Shown here one piece after another: positions 41,269 through 51,300 of a DNA stretch of 64,000 nucleotides. The stretch comes from Caproiciproducens galactitolivorans (GTDB lineage: Bacteria; Bacillota; Clostridia; Oscillospirales; Acutalibacteraceae): NCBI RefSeq assembly GCF_026672255.1, contig NZ_JAPOHA010000012.1:1-64000 (forward strand), written 5' to 3'. A model generated the notes under the pieces. The model worked only from the letters and a program-made list of their open reading frames with translations, had not been told where the DNA came from and ran no database searches. How positions within the stretch are numbered: the stretch's first letter is position 1; each line of letters opens with the position of its first letter. A program made the position numbers and the translations under genes.

Positions 41269-43716
41269 ATGGCCGAAAAAAATAAGGAACGGCTGAAAGA
41301 GATCACCGACAGCATTGAGCAGGGCATCCAAGACCTGTTTCAGAGCGACCGATACGCGCAGTATCTGCGCACCATGTCCCGGTTCCACCGCTATTCCGTC
41401 AACAACACCATGCTGATTTACATGCAGAAGCCCGACGCTACCCTTGTAGCCGGGTTCAACAAGTGGCGCGATCAGTTCAGCCGGAACGTCATGCGGGGCG
41501 AAAAAGGTATCAAAATCATCGCGCCCACGCCGTTTAAAAAGAAAATTGAGGAAGAAAAGCTCGACCCTGATACCAAAATTCCCGTGCGGGACGCAGACGG
41601 CAACATCATCATGGAGGAAAAGGAAATCAAAATCCCCATGTACAAAGTGGTTTCCGTTTTTGACGTGTCGCAGACTGAGGGGAAACCGCTGCCGACGCTG
41701 GCGAACGATCTCACGGGAAATGTGAAGCAGTATGAAATTTTCATGGAGGCGCTGCGGCGCTCGTCCCCCGTTCCGCTTGCTTTTGAGGGGATGGAACCGA
41801 GTACGGACGGCTATTTCAGCGAAAAAGACCAGCGTATCACCATCCGATCCGGCATGAGCGAGGTACAGACCGTCTCCGCAGCCGTCCACGAGATCACCCA
41901 CGCCACGCTGCATAACTACGAACAGGCCCGGCTTGCCGCCGCGCAGAGCGACGAAATAGCAGAACCGCCCAAACCGAAGGACCGGCACACCGAGGAAGTG
42001 GAGGCCGAGAGCGTTTCCTACGCCGTCTGCCAGTATTACGGCATCCAGACCGGCGAAAACAGCTTCGGTTATATCGCTTCATGGAGCAAGGACAAGGAAT
42101 TGCCGGAGCTGCGGGCCTCTCTGGAAACCATCAACAAGACCGCTTCCGGCTTGATCTCCGACATCGACCAAAATTTCCGCGAAGTCCTGAAAGAGTACGA
42201 CAGCGTTCTGGAACAGTTCGCCGGGGACGCATATCGGTACACGGCTTCCGTCATGGAGCCGCCGTTCCCTCTTAACTCCATTGAAGAAGAAGTCCCGGCC
42301 ACCGTGGAAGATTTGAAAAGCGGTTACGGAAAAGACACCCGTGCGGCAATCCTCAATGCTGCCAAGGTCGAGGGCGCGGCGTCACCGGATGAGTTGCTGC
42401 GGCGACTGTACGAAATCGAAAAAATCTACCCGCCGAGAGAAACCGAGGCGATGTATCTGCTGGATAACGACGCCTATCTTTATTTGAAGGAAAACGAGGA
42501 CGGATACGGCTATACCATTTACGATAAGGAGAGCCTGCGGGAAACGGCAAGCGGGTTTGCCGATGAGGGCGTCAGTTCCATTCCGACCGCTTACGAACAG
42601 GCGCTTCTTCTCGAACACCTGGTTCCTGAAACCTCGGGAAAGGTGTCGCTTGACATTCTTCGGGATATTGTCGCCGTGCGTGAGCAGGACGTACAGGAAT
42701 ATATCCGTAAAAACAATTTGGGCGACCATGAGCAAGCTGAACCGGAGACGCGGACAGCGCCCGACCCGCCCAAAGCGGCGGACATGCTGCCGGATGCGCC
42801 GGATTTGGCGCTCGACGAATATCCTATGCCGGATTCGGAACTGACCGTGGCCGATCTGGAAGCCTGCGGGTATCTGGACGGCGACCTGCTGCCACTCTCC
42901 AAAGACCGGGCGCTGGAGCTTTTTGATCAGGACCTTACCGTTTACATGATTGAGGACGGCGGCGCAAGCATTGCATTCGACCCAGATGAGATTCAGGCGC
43001 ACAGCGGCCTATTCGCCGTGAGCCGTGAAGAATGGGAGGAAAACCGGGAGTTTTCCGCAGCCATAGAGGACCGGATGAAGCATCAGGATCAGCGGGAAGC
43101 CGCCTTTCTGAAAACCTCTCAGGACGCTTTCGCCATTTATCAGGTCAAGGGCGGCGACGAGCTGCGCGATATCCGGTTTGAGCCTTTAAGCTGGCTGGAA
43201 TCCAAGGGTGTTTCCATAGACCACGAAAACTATGATCTTGCCTACACTGCCCCGCTCACCGATACCGGCAGTACGGATGATAGGCTGGGAGAATTGTGGG
43301 ATCGGTTCAACAACGATCATCCCGCCGATTATCACAGGCCAAGCCTGTCCGTCAGCGACATCGTTGCGCTCAAACAGAACGGCGCTGTATCCTGTCATTA
43401 TGTGGACAGCTTCGGTTTTCAGGAGATCCCGACCTTTCTAAAACCGGAAAACTACCTGAAAAGCGCGGAAATGTCGATGGAGGACGATTACGACATGATC
43501 GACGGCGTCATCGACAACGGAAAAAATCCCACCGTTGCGGAGCTGGAGCATCAAGCCAAAACCGGTCAGCCGATCTCCCTTCTGGAGCTTGCCGAGGCGT
43601 CGCGTCGGGAGTATGACGAAAAGAAAAAATCCGTCGTGGAACAGCTCAGAAGCCAGCCGGTCAGCCGGGAACACAAAAAAACAGCGCCCGACAGAGACGC
43701 GGAAATGGAGCGGTGA
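41269..43716 (+). CDS. ArdC-like/zincin/YodL multidomain protein
   Basis: An 815-residue protein. Residues 1-130 are ArdC-type ssDNA-binding (YSVNNTMLIYMQKPDATLVA, RGEKGIKIIAPTPFKKK). A zincin-like peptidase motif follows (HEITH at 207-211). Then come several polyvalent-type small domains and a YodL-like region (FAIYQVKGGDELRDIRFEPL), and a C-terminal DYDMIDGVIDNGKN. Such proteins enter recipient cells with DNA and are thought to block restriction or process host factors; that is known for ArdC relatives only. It starts at ATG behind GAAAGGAG. Confidence 0.85.
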   Translation: MAEKNKERLKEITDSIEQGIQDLFQSDRYAQYLRTMSRFHRYSVNNTMLIYMQKPDATLVAGFNKWRDQFSRNVMRGEKGIKIIAPTPFKKKIEEEKLDPDTKIPVRDADGNIIMEEKEIKIPMYKVVSVFDVSQTEGKPLPTLANDLTGNVKQYEIFMEALRRSSPVPLAFEGMEPSTDGYFSEKDQRITIRSGMSEVQTVSAAVHEITHATLHNYEQARLAAAQSDEIAEPPKPKDRHTEEVEAESVSYAVCQYYGIQTGENSFGYIASWSKDKELPELRASLETINKTASGLISDIDQNFREVLKEYDSVLEQFAGDAYRYTASVMEPPFPLNSIEEEVPATVEDLKSGYGKDTRAAILNAAKVEGAASPDELLRRLYEIEKIYPPRETEAMYLLDNDAYLYLKENEDGYGYTIYDKESLRETASGFADEGVSSIPTAYEQALLLEHLVPETSGKVSLDILRDIVAVREQDVQEYIRKNNLGDHEQAEPETRTAPDPPKAADMLPDAPDLALDEYPMPDSELTVADLEACGYLDGDLLPLSKDRALELFDQDLTVYMIEDGGASIAFDPDEIQAHSGLFAVSREEWEENREFSAAIEDRMKHQDQREAAFLKTSQDAFAIYQVKGGDELRDIRFEPLSWLESKGVSIDHENYDLAYTAPLTDTGSTDDRLGELWDRFNNDHPADYHRPSLSVSDIVALKQNGAVSCHYVDSFGFQEIPTFLKPENYLKSAEMSMEDDYDMIDGVIDNGKNPTVAELEHQAKTGQPISLLELAEASRREYDEKKKSVVEQLRSQPVSREHKKTAPDRDAEMER

Positions 43717-43717
43717 T

Positions 43718-43936
43718 ATGTTTACCAACGACGAAATTAACCTGATGTGCATTTACAATACTGGAACGCGGGAGGGCCTGATCGCGGAGCTGACGCAGAT
43801 GCGCGGCTATCTCGGTTCGGAGGAAACGGAGCTTCTGACGCTGACGGATTCCGCACTGGGAAAACTTCGGAATATGAGCGACACCGAATACGCCAAACTT
43901 GACCTGCTCCCGGATTTTGACGTGGAGACTGAATGA
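43718..43936 (+). CDS. Transposon-transfer assisting protein (TTRAP family)
   Basis: A 72-residue acidic protein, MFTNDEINLMCIYNTGTREG, LTLTDSALGKLRNMSDTEYA, as in the TTRAP family that sits between the ArdC-like gene and the methylase-helicase gene. Function in transfer is assumed from the constant context. The ATG begins one base after the previous stop (TGATATG). The next two genes are an insertion that separates it from the helicase gene. Confidence 0.8.
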   Translation: MFTNDEINLMCIYNTGTREGLIAELTQMRGYLGSEETELLTLTDSALGKLRNMSDTEYAKLDLLPDFDVETE

Positions 43937-43980
43937 AAAACACGATTATCAATTTTTTACATGATTTTTCTCAAAACATT

Positions 43981-44006
43981 GCAACCAATTTATTCTTTTC
44001 CGATCT
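43981..44006 (+). promoter_or_regulatory. Candidate ECF-type promoter
   Basis: GCAACC at 43981-43986, a 14-base spacer and CGATCT at 44001-44006 in an AT-rich stretch, 44 bases before the sigma factor start. The AAC element of the -35 box and the CG-containing -10 box resemble promoters read by ECF sigma factors, so the sigma factor may activate its own gene. Confidence 0.45.
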
Positions 44007-44049
44007 ATAATAAGTGAAAGCTTTCATTAAATAAGAGAGGGGGAAAAGC

Positions 44050-44607
44050 ATGGATGATTCCCAAATTATTCAGTTGTATTTTGAGCGTTCCGAAGAAGCA
44101 ATTGACAATACTAAGATAAAATATGGAAATTTCTGCTTTTGTATTGCTAACAACATCCTAAAAAGCAAGGAGGATGCCGAGGAATGTGAAAGCGACGCAT
44201 ATTTGAGGGTATGGAATGCTATTCCTCCCCAAAAACCTAGTATGTTAAAATCCTATCTTGGGAAGATCGTTCGCAATCTTGCCTTGCAACGATACGAATA
44301 TTATTCAGCTCAAAAAAGGAACACTGAATTAGAAATCGTCTTTTCTGAACTGGAAGAATGTATTGTCGGATTAAAGGGTGTGGAAGGGCAATATGATGCC
44401 GATGATCTTGGAAGGTCAGTGAACTGTTTTCTCCATACTATTGATCGCGAATCACGAATTATATTTGTTAGGCGATATTGGTTCACAGATTCCATTAAAG
44501 AAATTGCAGTTCGTTTTGAAATCAGTGAAAGTAAAGTTAAATCCTCTCTCTTTAGGACAAGAAACAAATTGAAAGTCTATTTACAGAAAGGAGGTTTTAT
44601 GGCATGA
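44050..44607 (+). CDS. ECF-type sigma-70 factor
   Basis: A 185-residue sigma factor: region 2 with DAEECESDAYLRVWNAIPPQ and region 4 with SIKEIAVRFEISESKVKSSL, joined by a short linker. It would direct RNA polymerase to a small regulon, here perhaps only its own operon. It starts at ATG behind GAGAGGGGG and overlaps the anti-sigma gene by ATGA. AT-rich compared with the surrounding transfer genes, it is probably a recent insertion between the TTRAP gene and the helicase gene. Confidence 0.85.
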   Translation: MDDSQIIQLYFERSEEAIDNTKIKYGNFCFCIANNILKSKEDAEECESDAYLRVWNAIPPQKPSMLKSYLGKIVRNLALQRYEYYSAQKRNTELEIVFSELEECIVGLKGVEGQYDADDLGRSVNCFLHTIDRESRIIFVRRYWFTDSIKEIAVRFEISESKVKSSLFRTRNKLKVYLQKGGFMA

Positions 44608-45215
44608 CAGGGAAAAATCTGTATAATGCCATCAATAGTATCGATGATAACTTCATACAAGAGGCCGATGAAGCTGTCACCCTCAAAAAAAATGTGGTCA
44701 GCTTCAATTGGAAACGTTTCACTGGAATTGCCGCATGCATAGCGCTTGTTTTATGTGCTTCTGTAATCATACCCAAATTTCTTCCTACTTTAATATCAAG
44801 CAAAGAGGCACATCAGGAAAAGACCACAAACGCCATTCTCAATGACTATGTTGATATATACTATCTTGAAAATGGCACAACTGAAATAAAAAAAGAATCG
44901 GTGAAGTTAGATTACACTCCACAGAATATCTTTCAAGAATGGAAAAAGTTGAATAACATTCCTGATAGTGTGAGTATGGTTGATTATAAAATTGATTCGA
45001 ATGGGTATGAACAATCAGGGAATAGCAGTACCGCCACGTATGTTGTTGGGGATGTTTTTACCTTAAATGTGACATTGTCGAACGAATTTACGGATTGTCT
45101 TACCAAGAGCAATCGCACGGCTTTATTAAAATCTCTTGAAAAAACACTAAGTTATCAAAAAATTAAATATAAGTCAATCAATATCTTCGTTGATGGGCAA
45201 AAAATCAACAATTAA
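44604..45215 (+). CDS. Membrane-bound anti-sigma-like protein
   Basis: A 203-residue protein coupled by ATGA to the sigma factor. A cytoplasmic N-terminus of about 38 residues, one membrane segment (GIAACIALVLCASVIIPKFL), and an extracellular C-terminal domain (DYVDIYYLENGTTEIKKESV, YVVGDVFTLNVTLSNEF). The layout is that of an anti-sigma factor holding its partner at the membrane until an outside signal comes. The family was not named with certainty. A very strong terminator follows. Confidence 0.75.
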   Translation: MTGKNLYNAINSIDDNFIQEADEAVTLKKNVVSFNWKRFTGIAACIALVLCASVIIPKFLPTLISSKEAHQEKTTNAILNDYVDIYYLENGTTEIKKESVKLDYTPQNIFQEWKKLNNIPDSVSMVDYKIDSNGYEQSGNSSTATYVVGDVFTLNVTLSNEFTDCLTKSNRTALLKSLEKTLSYQKIKYKSINIFVDGQKINN

Positions 45216-45265
45216 GCGTTTCCCAAAAAGTTTTAATTCAGAGAAACAGTGCGATACCAAAGATG

Positions 45266-45304
45266 ATGGCCGTTACAAAACTTCCGTTTTGTAACGGCCA
45301 TTTT
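45266..45304 (+). terminator. Very strong terminator after the sigma/anti-sigma pair
   Basis: A perfect 16-bp stem (45266-45281 and 45286-45301) with the loop TTCC, followed by TTTT. It isolates the inserted pair from the helicase gene 76 bases downstream, which therefore needs its own promoter or readthrough. Confidence 0.85.
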
Positions 45305-45379
45305 AGCATATTGAAAATCTAGTTTATGTTGCGTTTTATTATAAAACTCATTTGAGTAACAGGAAGGAGTTGTAAATAT

Positions 45380-48300
45380 ATGCCGACAAAACTGCAAGCC
45401 TGCGAGCAGATCGCAGAGAAAACGGCGATGCAGATCACCGCCAGTCATGAAAGCTGGACGGACTTTCTGAAAACTGCCGCCCGGCTCTACAAATATCCTT
45501 ACCATGAGCAACTCATGATCTATGCCCAGCGCCCCGATGCGACGGCCTGTGCCGGTTATGAGCTTTGGAACGAAAAAATGCGCCGGTATATCCGGCGCGG
45601 CAGTAGAGGTATTGCGCTCATCGACGCCTCCGGCGACAAGCCGAGAATCCGGTACGTCTTCGATATATCCGACACGGGAAGCCGGGACGATTCCCGCCGC
45701 CCGCTCCTTTGGGAGTACCATTCGGAAAATGAAAACGTGGTTACGGCGGCACTGGAACAGGAGTATGAGGTTTCCGGCGAAAAAGGTCTTGCCGACCAGT
45801 TGGAGCAGATCGCCGGACAGTTGGCGAACGAATATTGGCAGGAGCATCAGTACGACATTCTTCACATCGTTGACGGCAGCTTTTTAGAGGAATATGATGA
45901 GTTCAACATCGGAGCGCAGTTCCGAAGCGCCGCTGCCGTCAGCATCACCTACGCAGTTTTGTCCCGCTGCGGCCTAGAACCCGACGAATACTTTGAGCAC
46001 GAGGATTTTCTGAGCATCTTCGATTTCAACACACCCGATACCGTTTCCGCTCTTGGCACGGCGGTCAGCGAACAGTCGGGACGGGTGCTGCGGCAGATTG
46101 AAGTCACCGTCAAGAATTATGAACGCGAACACCTCGCGGAAAGGAGCGCCACACATGGAGAACAATTTAACTTACAGCCGGAACGGGGATTACCTGATTC
46201 CCGACCTGACAATCACGGAGCAGACGGAGAGCATCGGCAAATACGGGAGGATGCGCAAGGACTACCTGAAAGAGCACCGTCCGGTCCTGTACAACAGCCT
46301 GCTGTTGTCGGAGAAACTGTACCCGCACCTGTTGGAGATCGAGCGGACGGCGACGGCGCGGCTGGAGCGCATGATGCCGGAACTGATGAAATCGGCGGGC
46401 GTGACGGAGAGCCTGAAAGCATCGGACCCGATGCGCTGGGTGGGCCTCATGAACGACCTGAAAACGCAGGCCGAGGAAACGGTTCTAACGGAACTTATCT
46501 ACAGCTAAGTTTCTTCCCGTCGGAAAAGGAGCAAATACAGCGGATTGATGAAGCGGAGAGCGAGAAGCCCTCCGCTTTTTCTGTACCCGTACCGCAGAAG
46601 CCGGAAAAGCGCGGTACGGCCCAAGCCGACATTGACGCCGCCCTTCAGGAGTGGAACGGCAGCATCGAAAGCAAGCACGCCGTTGCCGAGTATATGCGGG
46701 AACATGCCCGCGACAAGGATACGGCGGCGTTTCTGCGCTCCGTGTACGGCGACGATCTCCCAGCCTTTCCCGTAACCGTGGGCCGCACATCGACGGATTT
46801 ACCTTGGACGAAGGTGCAGCGGCGAATCGCCCAGCTCATCCGGGAGAATCGGTTTTACACACAGGAAGAACGGCCCGTGCCGCCCGATCTGAGCGGACAG
46901 CCGATCACACGCATTGGTGACACCATCACCATCGGAAACGGCGACGCTTCCCATGAAGTGGATATAACGCTTTCCGACGAGCAGTGGGCGGCGTTACAGC
47001 GCGCGGTTCCCGACAGCACCGCCATTTCACTTCCCTACAAGGTGGGCGACACGGTATATCTGGACAACAAGCCTTTTGAGATTACCGACATCGGCACTTC
47101 CGACGTTCAGCTCCGCGATCCGGCGCTTGCCTATCCCATTTTCCGTGCCGAGAGCCGGGAGAACTTTGAACGCCTGCTGCGGCAGGATTCCCGGAACGGT
47201 CCCATTACGGAGTTTTTTCCTGCGGATTTGGGACACACGGACGCCGATCTGCGGGAGGCCCTAACCTCCGGCCTGCTGGAACAGCGGGACAAGGAAAATA
47301 TCGCGGAATATTTCCGCGAAAACGAGGGCAATACCCGCGTGGCCCAGCGCCTTTCCGAAACCTACGCCGGTACTTCCGATACGATGGAACTGACCACCGG
47401 CGAGACGGCAGATTTTTTTGCCACTACAACGGGTTTCGAGATTGATATTCACGACAAGTACAACAGCCGCCGGAGCGCCCGTTGGGATGAAATCTCTCCC
47501 ATTCTCCGCGCTTTGTATCAGCGGGAGCAGGTTGGTTTTTCCCATGAGCCGGTCCTGCGGGAGCCTGCGAATCTGGATGGCAAGCCGTCCTATGAAAAAG
47601 GCGATCACGCGGTGCAGGATTACGGCGGGCATGAACTGTCCAGCACCGTGGGGTACGTCGGGGAAAAGGACGTGCGCATTGACACCGGCCCCTATTCGTG
47701 GAGCCATGAGGTGGTCAGCCGCGACGCCTTTGAAAGCGGCATCCGGCATGACGAACGAAACGCCGCCCTGTTTACACCGGAACAGTCCGCCGCCGAAAAT
47801 TTCCGCATCACCGACGATCATTTGGGCGAGGGCGGCGCAAAAGCCAAGTACGGCTATAATATTGCGGCTATCCGCACCCTGAAAGCCATTGAGGCCGAGG
47901 GCCGCACGGCGACGCCGGACGAACAGCAAACCCTCTCTCGCTATGTCGGCTGGGGCGGCATCCCGCAGGCGTTCGACCCGGACAACGCCGCATGGTCGAA
48001 AGAATACGCGGAACTGGTCGGCGCGCTGACCGCCGAGGAATACGAAATGGCGCGGGCCTCCACCCTGAACGCCCATTACACCAGCCCCACGGTTATCAAG
48101 GCCATCTATGAAGCTGTGAAAAATCTCGGCTTTCAGACCGGCAACATTCTGGAACCGGCCTGCGGCGTCGGAAACTTTTTCGGCCTGATGCCGAAAAGTA
48201 TGGCGGCGTCCCGGCTCTACGGCGTGGAGCTGGACAGCATCACGGGCCGAATCGCCAAACAGCTTTATCCCAACGCCAACATCACAGTGGCAGGCTTTGA

Positions 48301-51300
48301 AACCACCGACCGGAAAGACTTTTTCGACCTTGCCGTGGGCAACGTACCGTTCGGCAGCTACAAGGTTTCCGACCGGGCCTACGAAAAACTCGGTTTTCCG
48401 ATTCATGATTACTTTTTCGCCAAAACGCTCGATCAGGTGAGACCGGGCGGCGTGATTGCGTTTGTCACCAGCCGCTACACGATGGATAAACAGTCGCCGG
48501 AGGTGCGGCGGTACATCGCGCAGCGCGCGGAATTGCTGGGGGCCATTCGGCTGCCAAGTAACGCTTTCAAGGCCAACGCCGGGACGGAAGTCACCACTGA
48601 CATCCTCTTTCTCCAGAAGCGCGACCGGCCCATTGTCATCGAGCCGGATTGGGTGAATCTGGGCCAGACCGAGGACGGAATCCCCGTCAACAGTTATTTT
48701 GCCGATCATCCCGAAATGGTGCTGGGAACCATTCAATGGGACGATAAGATGCACGGCGATAAAAAGGAAACAACCTGTAAGCCGTTTCCCGATACCGATC
48801 TTTCCGAACAGCTCCACGAGGCGGTTTCCCACCTTCAGGGACAGATGGCCGAAGCGGAACTGCCGGATCTCGGTGAGAACGAGGAAATCGACGATTCCAT
48901 CCCGGCAGATCCCGACGTAAAGAATTATTCCTACACGGTTGTGGACGGTAAAGTGTACTACCGGGAGAATTCCCGCATGGTGCGGCCGGAGCTGAACGAA
49001 ACAGCCAAGGCCCGCGTCATGGGCATGGCGGAGCTGCGGGACTGTGTGCAAAAACTCATCGACCAGCAACTCGACGAATACGCCTCCGACACAGAAATCA
49101 AAAGAACACAAGCGGAGCTGAACCGGCTCTACGACGCTTTTTCCTCAAAATACGGCCTCATCAACTCGCGCGGCAACAGTCTTGCGTTCGCGGAGGATTC
49201 CTCGTATTATCTGCTCTGCTCACTGGAAGTGATCGACGAGGACGGCAGGCTGGAGCGCAAGGCCGACATGTTTACCAAGCGCACCATCCGGCAGCGGAAA
49301 ATCGTCACTTCCGTGGACACGGCGTCGGAAGCTCTCTCGCTCTCCATCGCGGAAAAGGCGCGGGTGGACATGGACTACATGGCATCCCTCACTGGCAAGT
49401 CGCCGGAGGCGCTGGCCGACGAGCTGCGGGGCGTCATTTTCCGCGACCTTGGTGAACAGGACCCGGCAAGCGTTCCGAAAGCCTTTTATAATCTGGAGAA
49501 AATTCCGTTCGTCACAGCAGACGAATACCTGTCCGGCAACGTGCGCCGCAAGCTGCAGCTGGCGAAAGCCATCGCGAAAATGCGACCAGACCTTGCCGAG
49601 AAAATCGCACCAAACATTGAGGCGCTGGAAGCCGCACAGCCGAAAGACCTCGACGCCTCGGAAATCGAGGTGCGCCTCGGCGCGACGTGGATCGACAAAG
49701 GGTACATCCAGCAGTTCATGGAGGAACTGCTGAACCCGCCGTCCGGTGTGCGCGACGGCATCCGGGTAAACTATTCCTCGTTTACAGCAGAATGGTCTGT
49801 TTCCAATAAAAGCAGCGTCGGATACAACAACGTGGCGGCTTACGTCACCTACGGCACCGACCGCGCCAACGCCTACCGGATTCTGGAGGACAGCTTAAAT
49901 CTCCGGGACACACGGATCTACGATACCGTGACCGACCCGGACGGCAAGGAGCGCCGCGTCCTCAATTCCAAGGAAACCACTCTCGCCCAGCAGAAACAAC
50001 AGGCCATCAAGGACGCTTTCCACGACTGGATTTGGCGTGATCCGGAACGACGCCAGACGCTGACGAAGAAATATAACGAGCTGTTCAATTCCAGCCGCCC
50101 GCGTGAATACGACGGTCGGCATCTTGTATTCCCCGGCATGAATCCTGAAATCAAGCTGCGTGAGCATCAATTAAACGCCGTGGCGCACCAGCTTTACGGA
50201 GGGAACACCCTGCTGGCGCACGTCGTGGGCGCAGGCAAAACCTATGAAATGATCGCCGCCGCAATGGAGGGTAAGCGGCTGGGACTGTGCCAGAAATCCC
50301 TGTTCGCCGTTCCGAATCACCTGACGGAGCAGTGGGCATCAGAGTTTCTGCGGCTGTATCCCTCGGCCAATATTCTCGTCACCACCAAAAAGGATTTTGA
50401 GAAACGCAACCGCAAAAAATTCTGCGCCCGGATCGCCACCGGCGATTACGACGCGATCATCATGGGACACAGCCAGTTCGAAAAAATCCCCGTCTCGCTG
50501 GAACGCCAGAAACGGCTGATTCAGGAACAGATCTGGGAGATTGAAAACGGGCTGGAAGAACTCAAAGACAGCGGCGCGGAGCAGTTTACCATTAAACAGT
50601 TGGAGCGTACCAAAAAGGGACTTGAGGCCCGGTTGAAGCGGCTCAACGACAATTCCCGTAAGGATGATGTCGTCACCTTTGAACAGCTCGGCGTGGACCG
50701 TTTGTTCGTGGATGAAGCGCACAACTATAAAAATCTGTTCCTTTACACAAAAATGCGCAACGTGGCGGGCCTTTCCACTACCGACGCGCAGAAATCCAGC
50801 GACATGTTTCTGAAATGCCGGTATCTCGACGAGATCACGCACAGCCGGGGCGTCGTGTTCGCCACCGGGACGCCGGTCAGTAATTCAATGACGGAATTGT
50901 ATACGATGATGCGCTACCTCCAATATGAAACCCTGAAAGAGCGGAACCTCGTCCATTTTGACTGCTGGGCTTCGACGTTCGGGGAAACCGTGACGGCCAT
51001 CGAACTGGCCCCAGAGGGGACCGGCTACCGGGCGCGGACGCGCTTTGCACGGTTCTACAATCTGCCGGAGTTGATGCTGCTGTTCAAGGAGGCGGCAGAC
51101 ATCAAGACCGCCGACCAGCTCAATCTTCCCACGCCGAAAGCCGTGTACCACAACGAAGTCGCGCAGCCCTCTGAAATCCAGAAAGAAATGGTGAAAAAAC
51201 TCTCGGAGCGCGCCGCCGCCGTCCATTCCGGCAACATTGATCCGCATTTGGACAACATGCTCAAAATCACGTCGGATGGGCGCAAGCTCGGCCTCGATCA

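Noticed and set aside
47261-49111. A 616-codon open frame on the minus strand inside the methylase-helicase gene
   Set aside because: It lies wholly antisense to a gene with clear methylase motifs, has no ribosome binding site or recognisable domain, and such long antisense frames are expected in GC-rich coding DNA.
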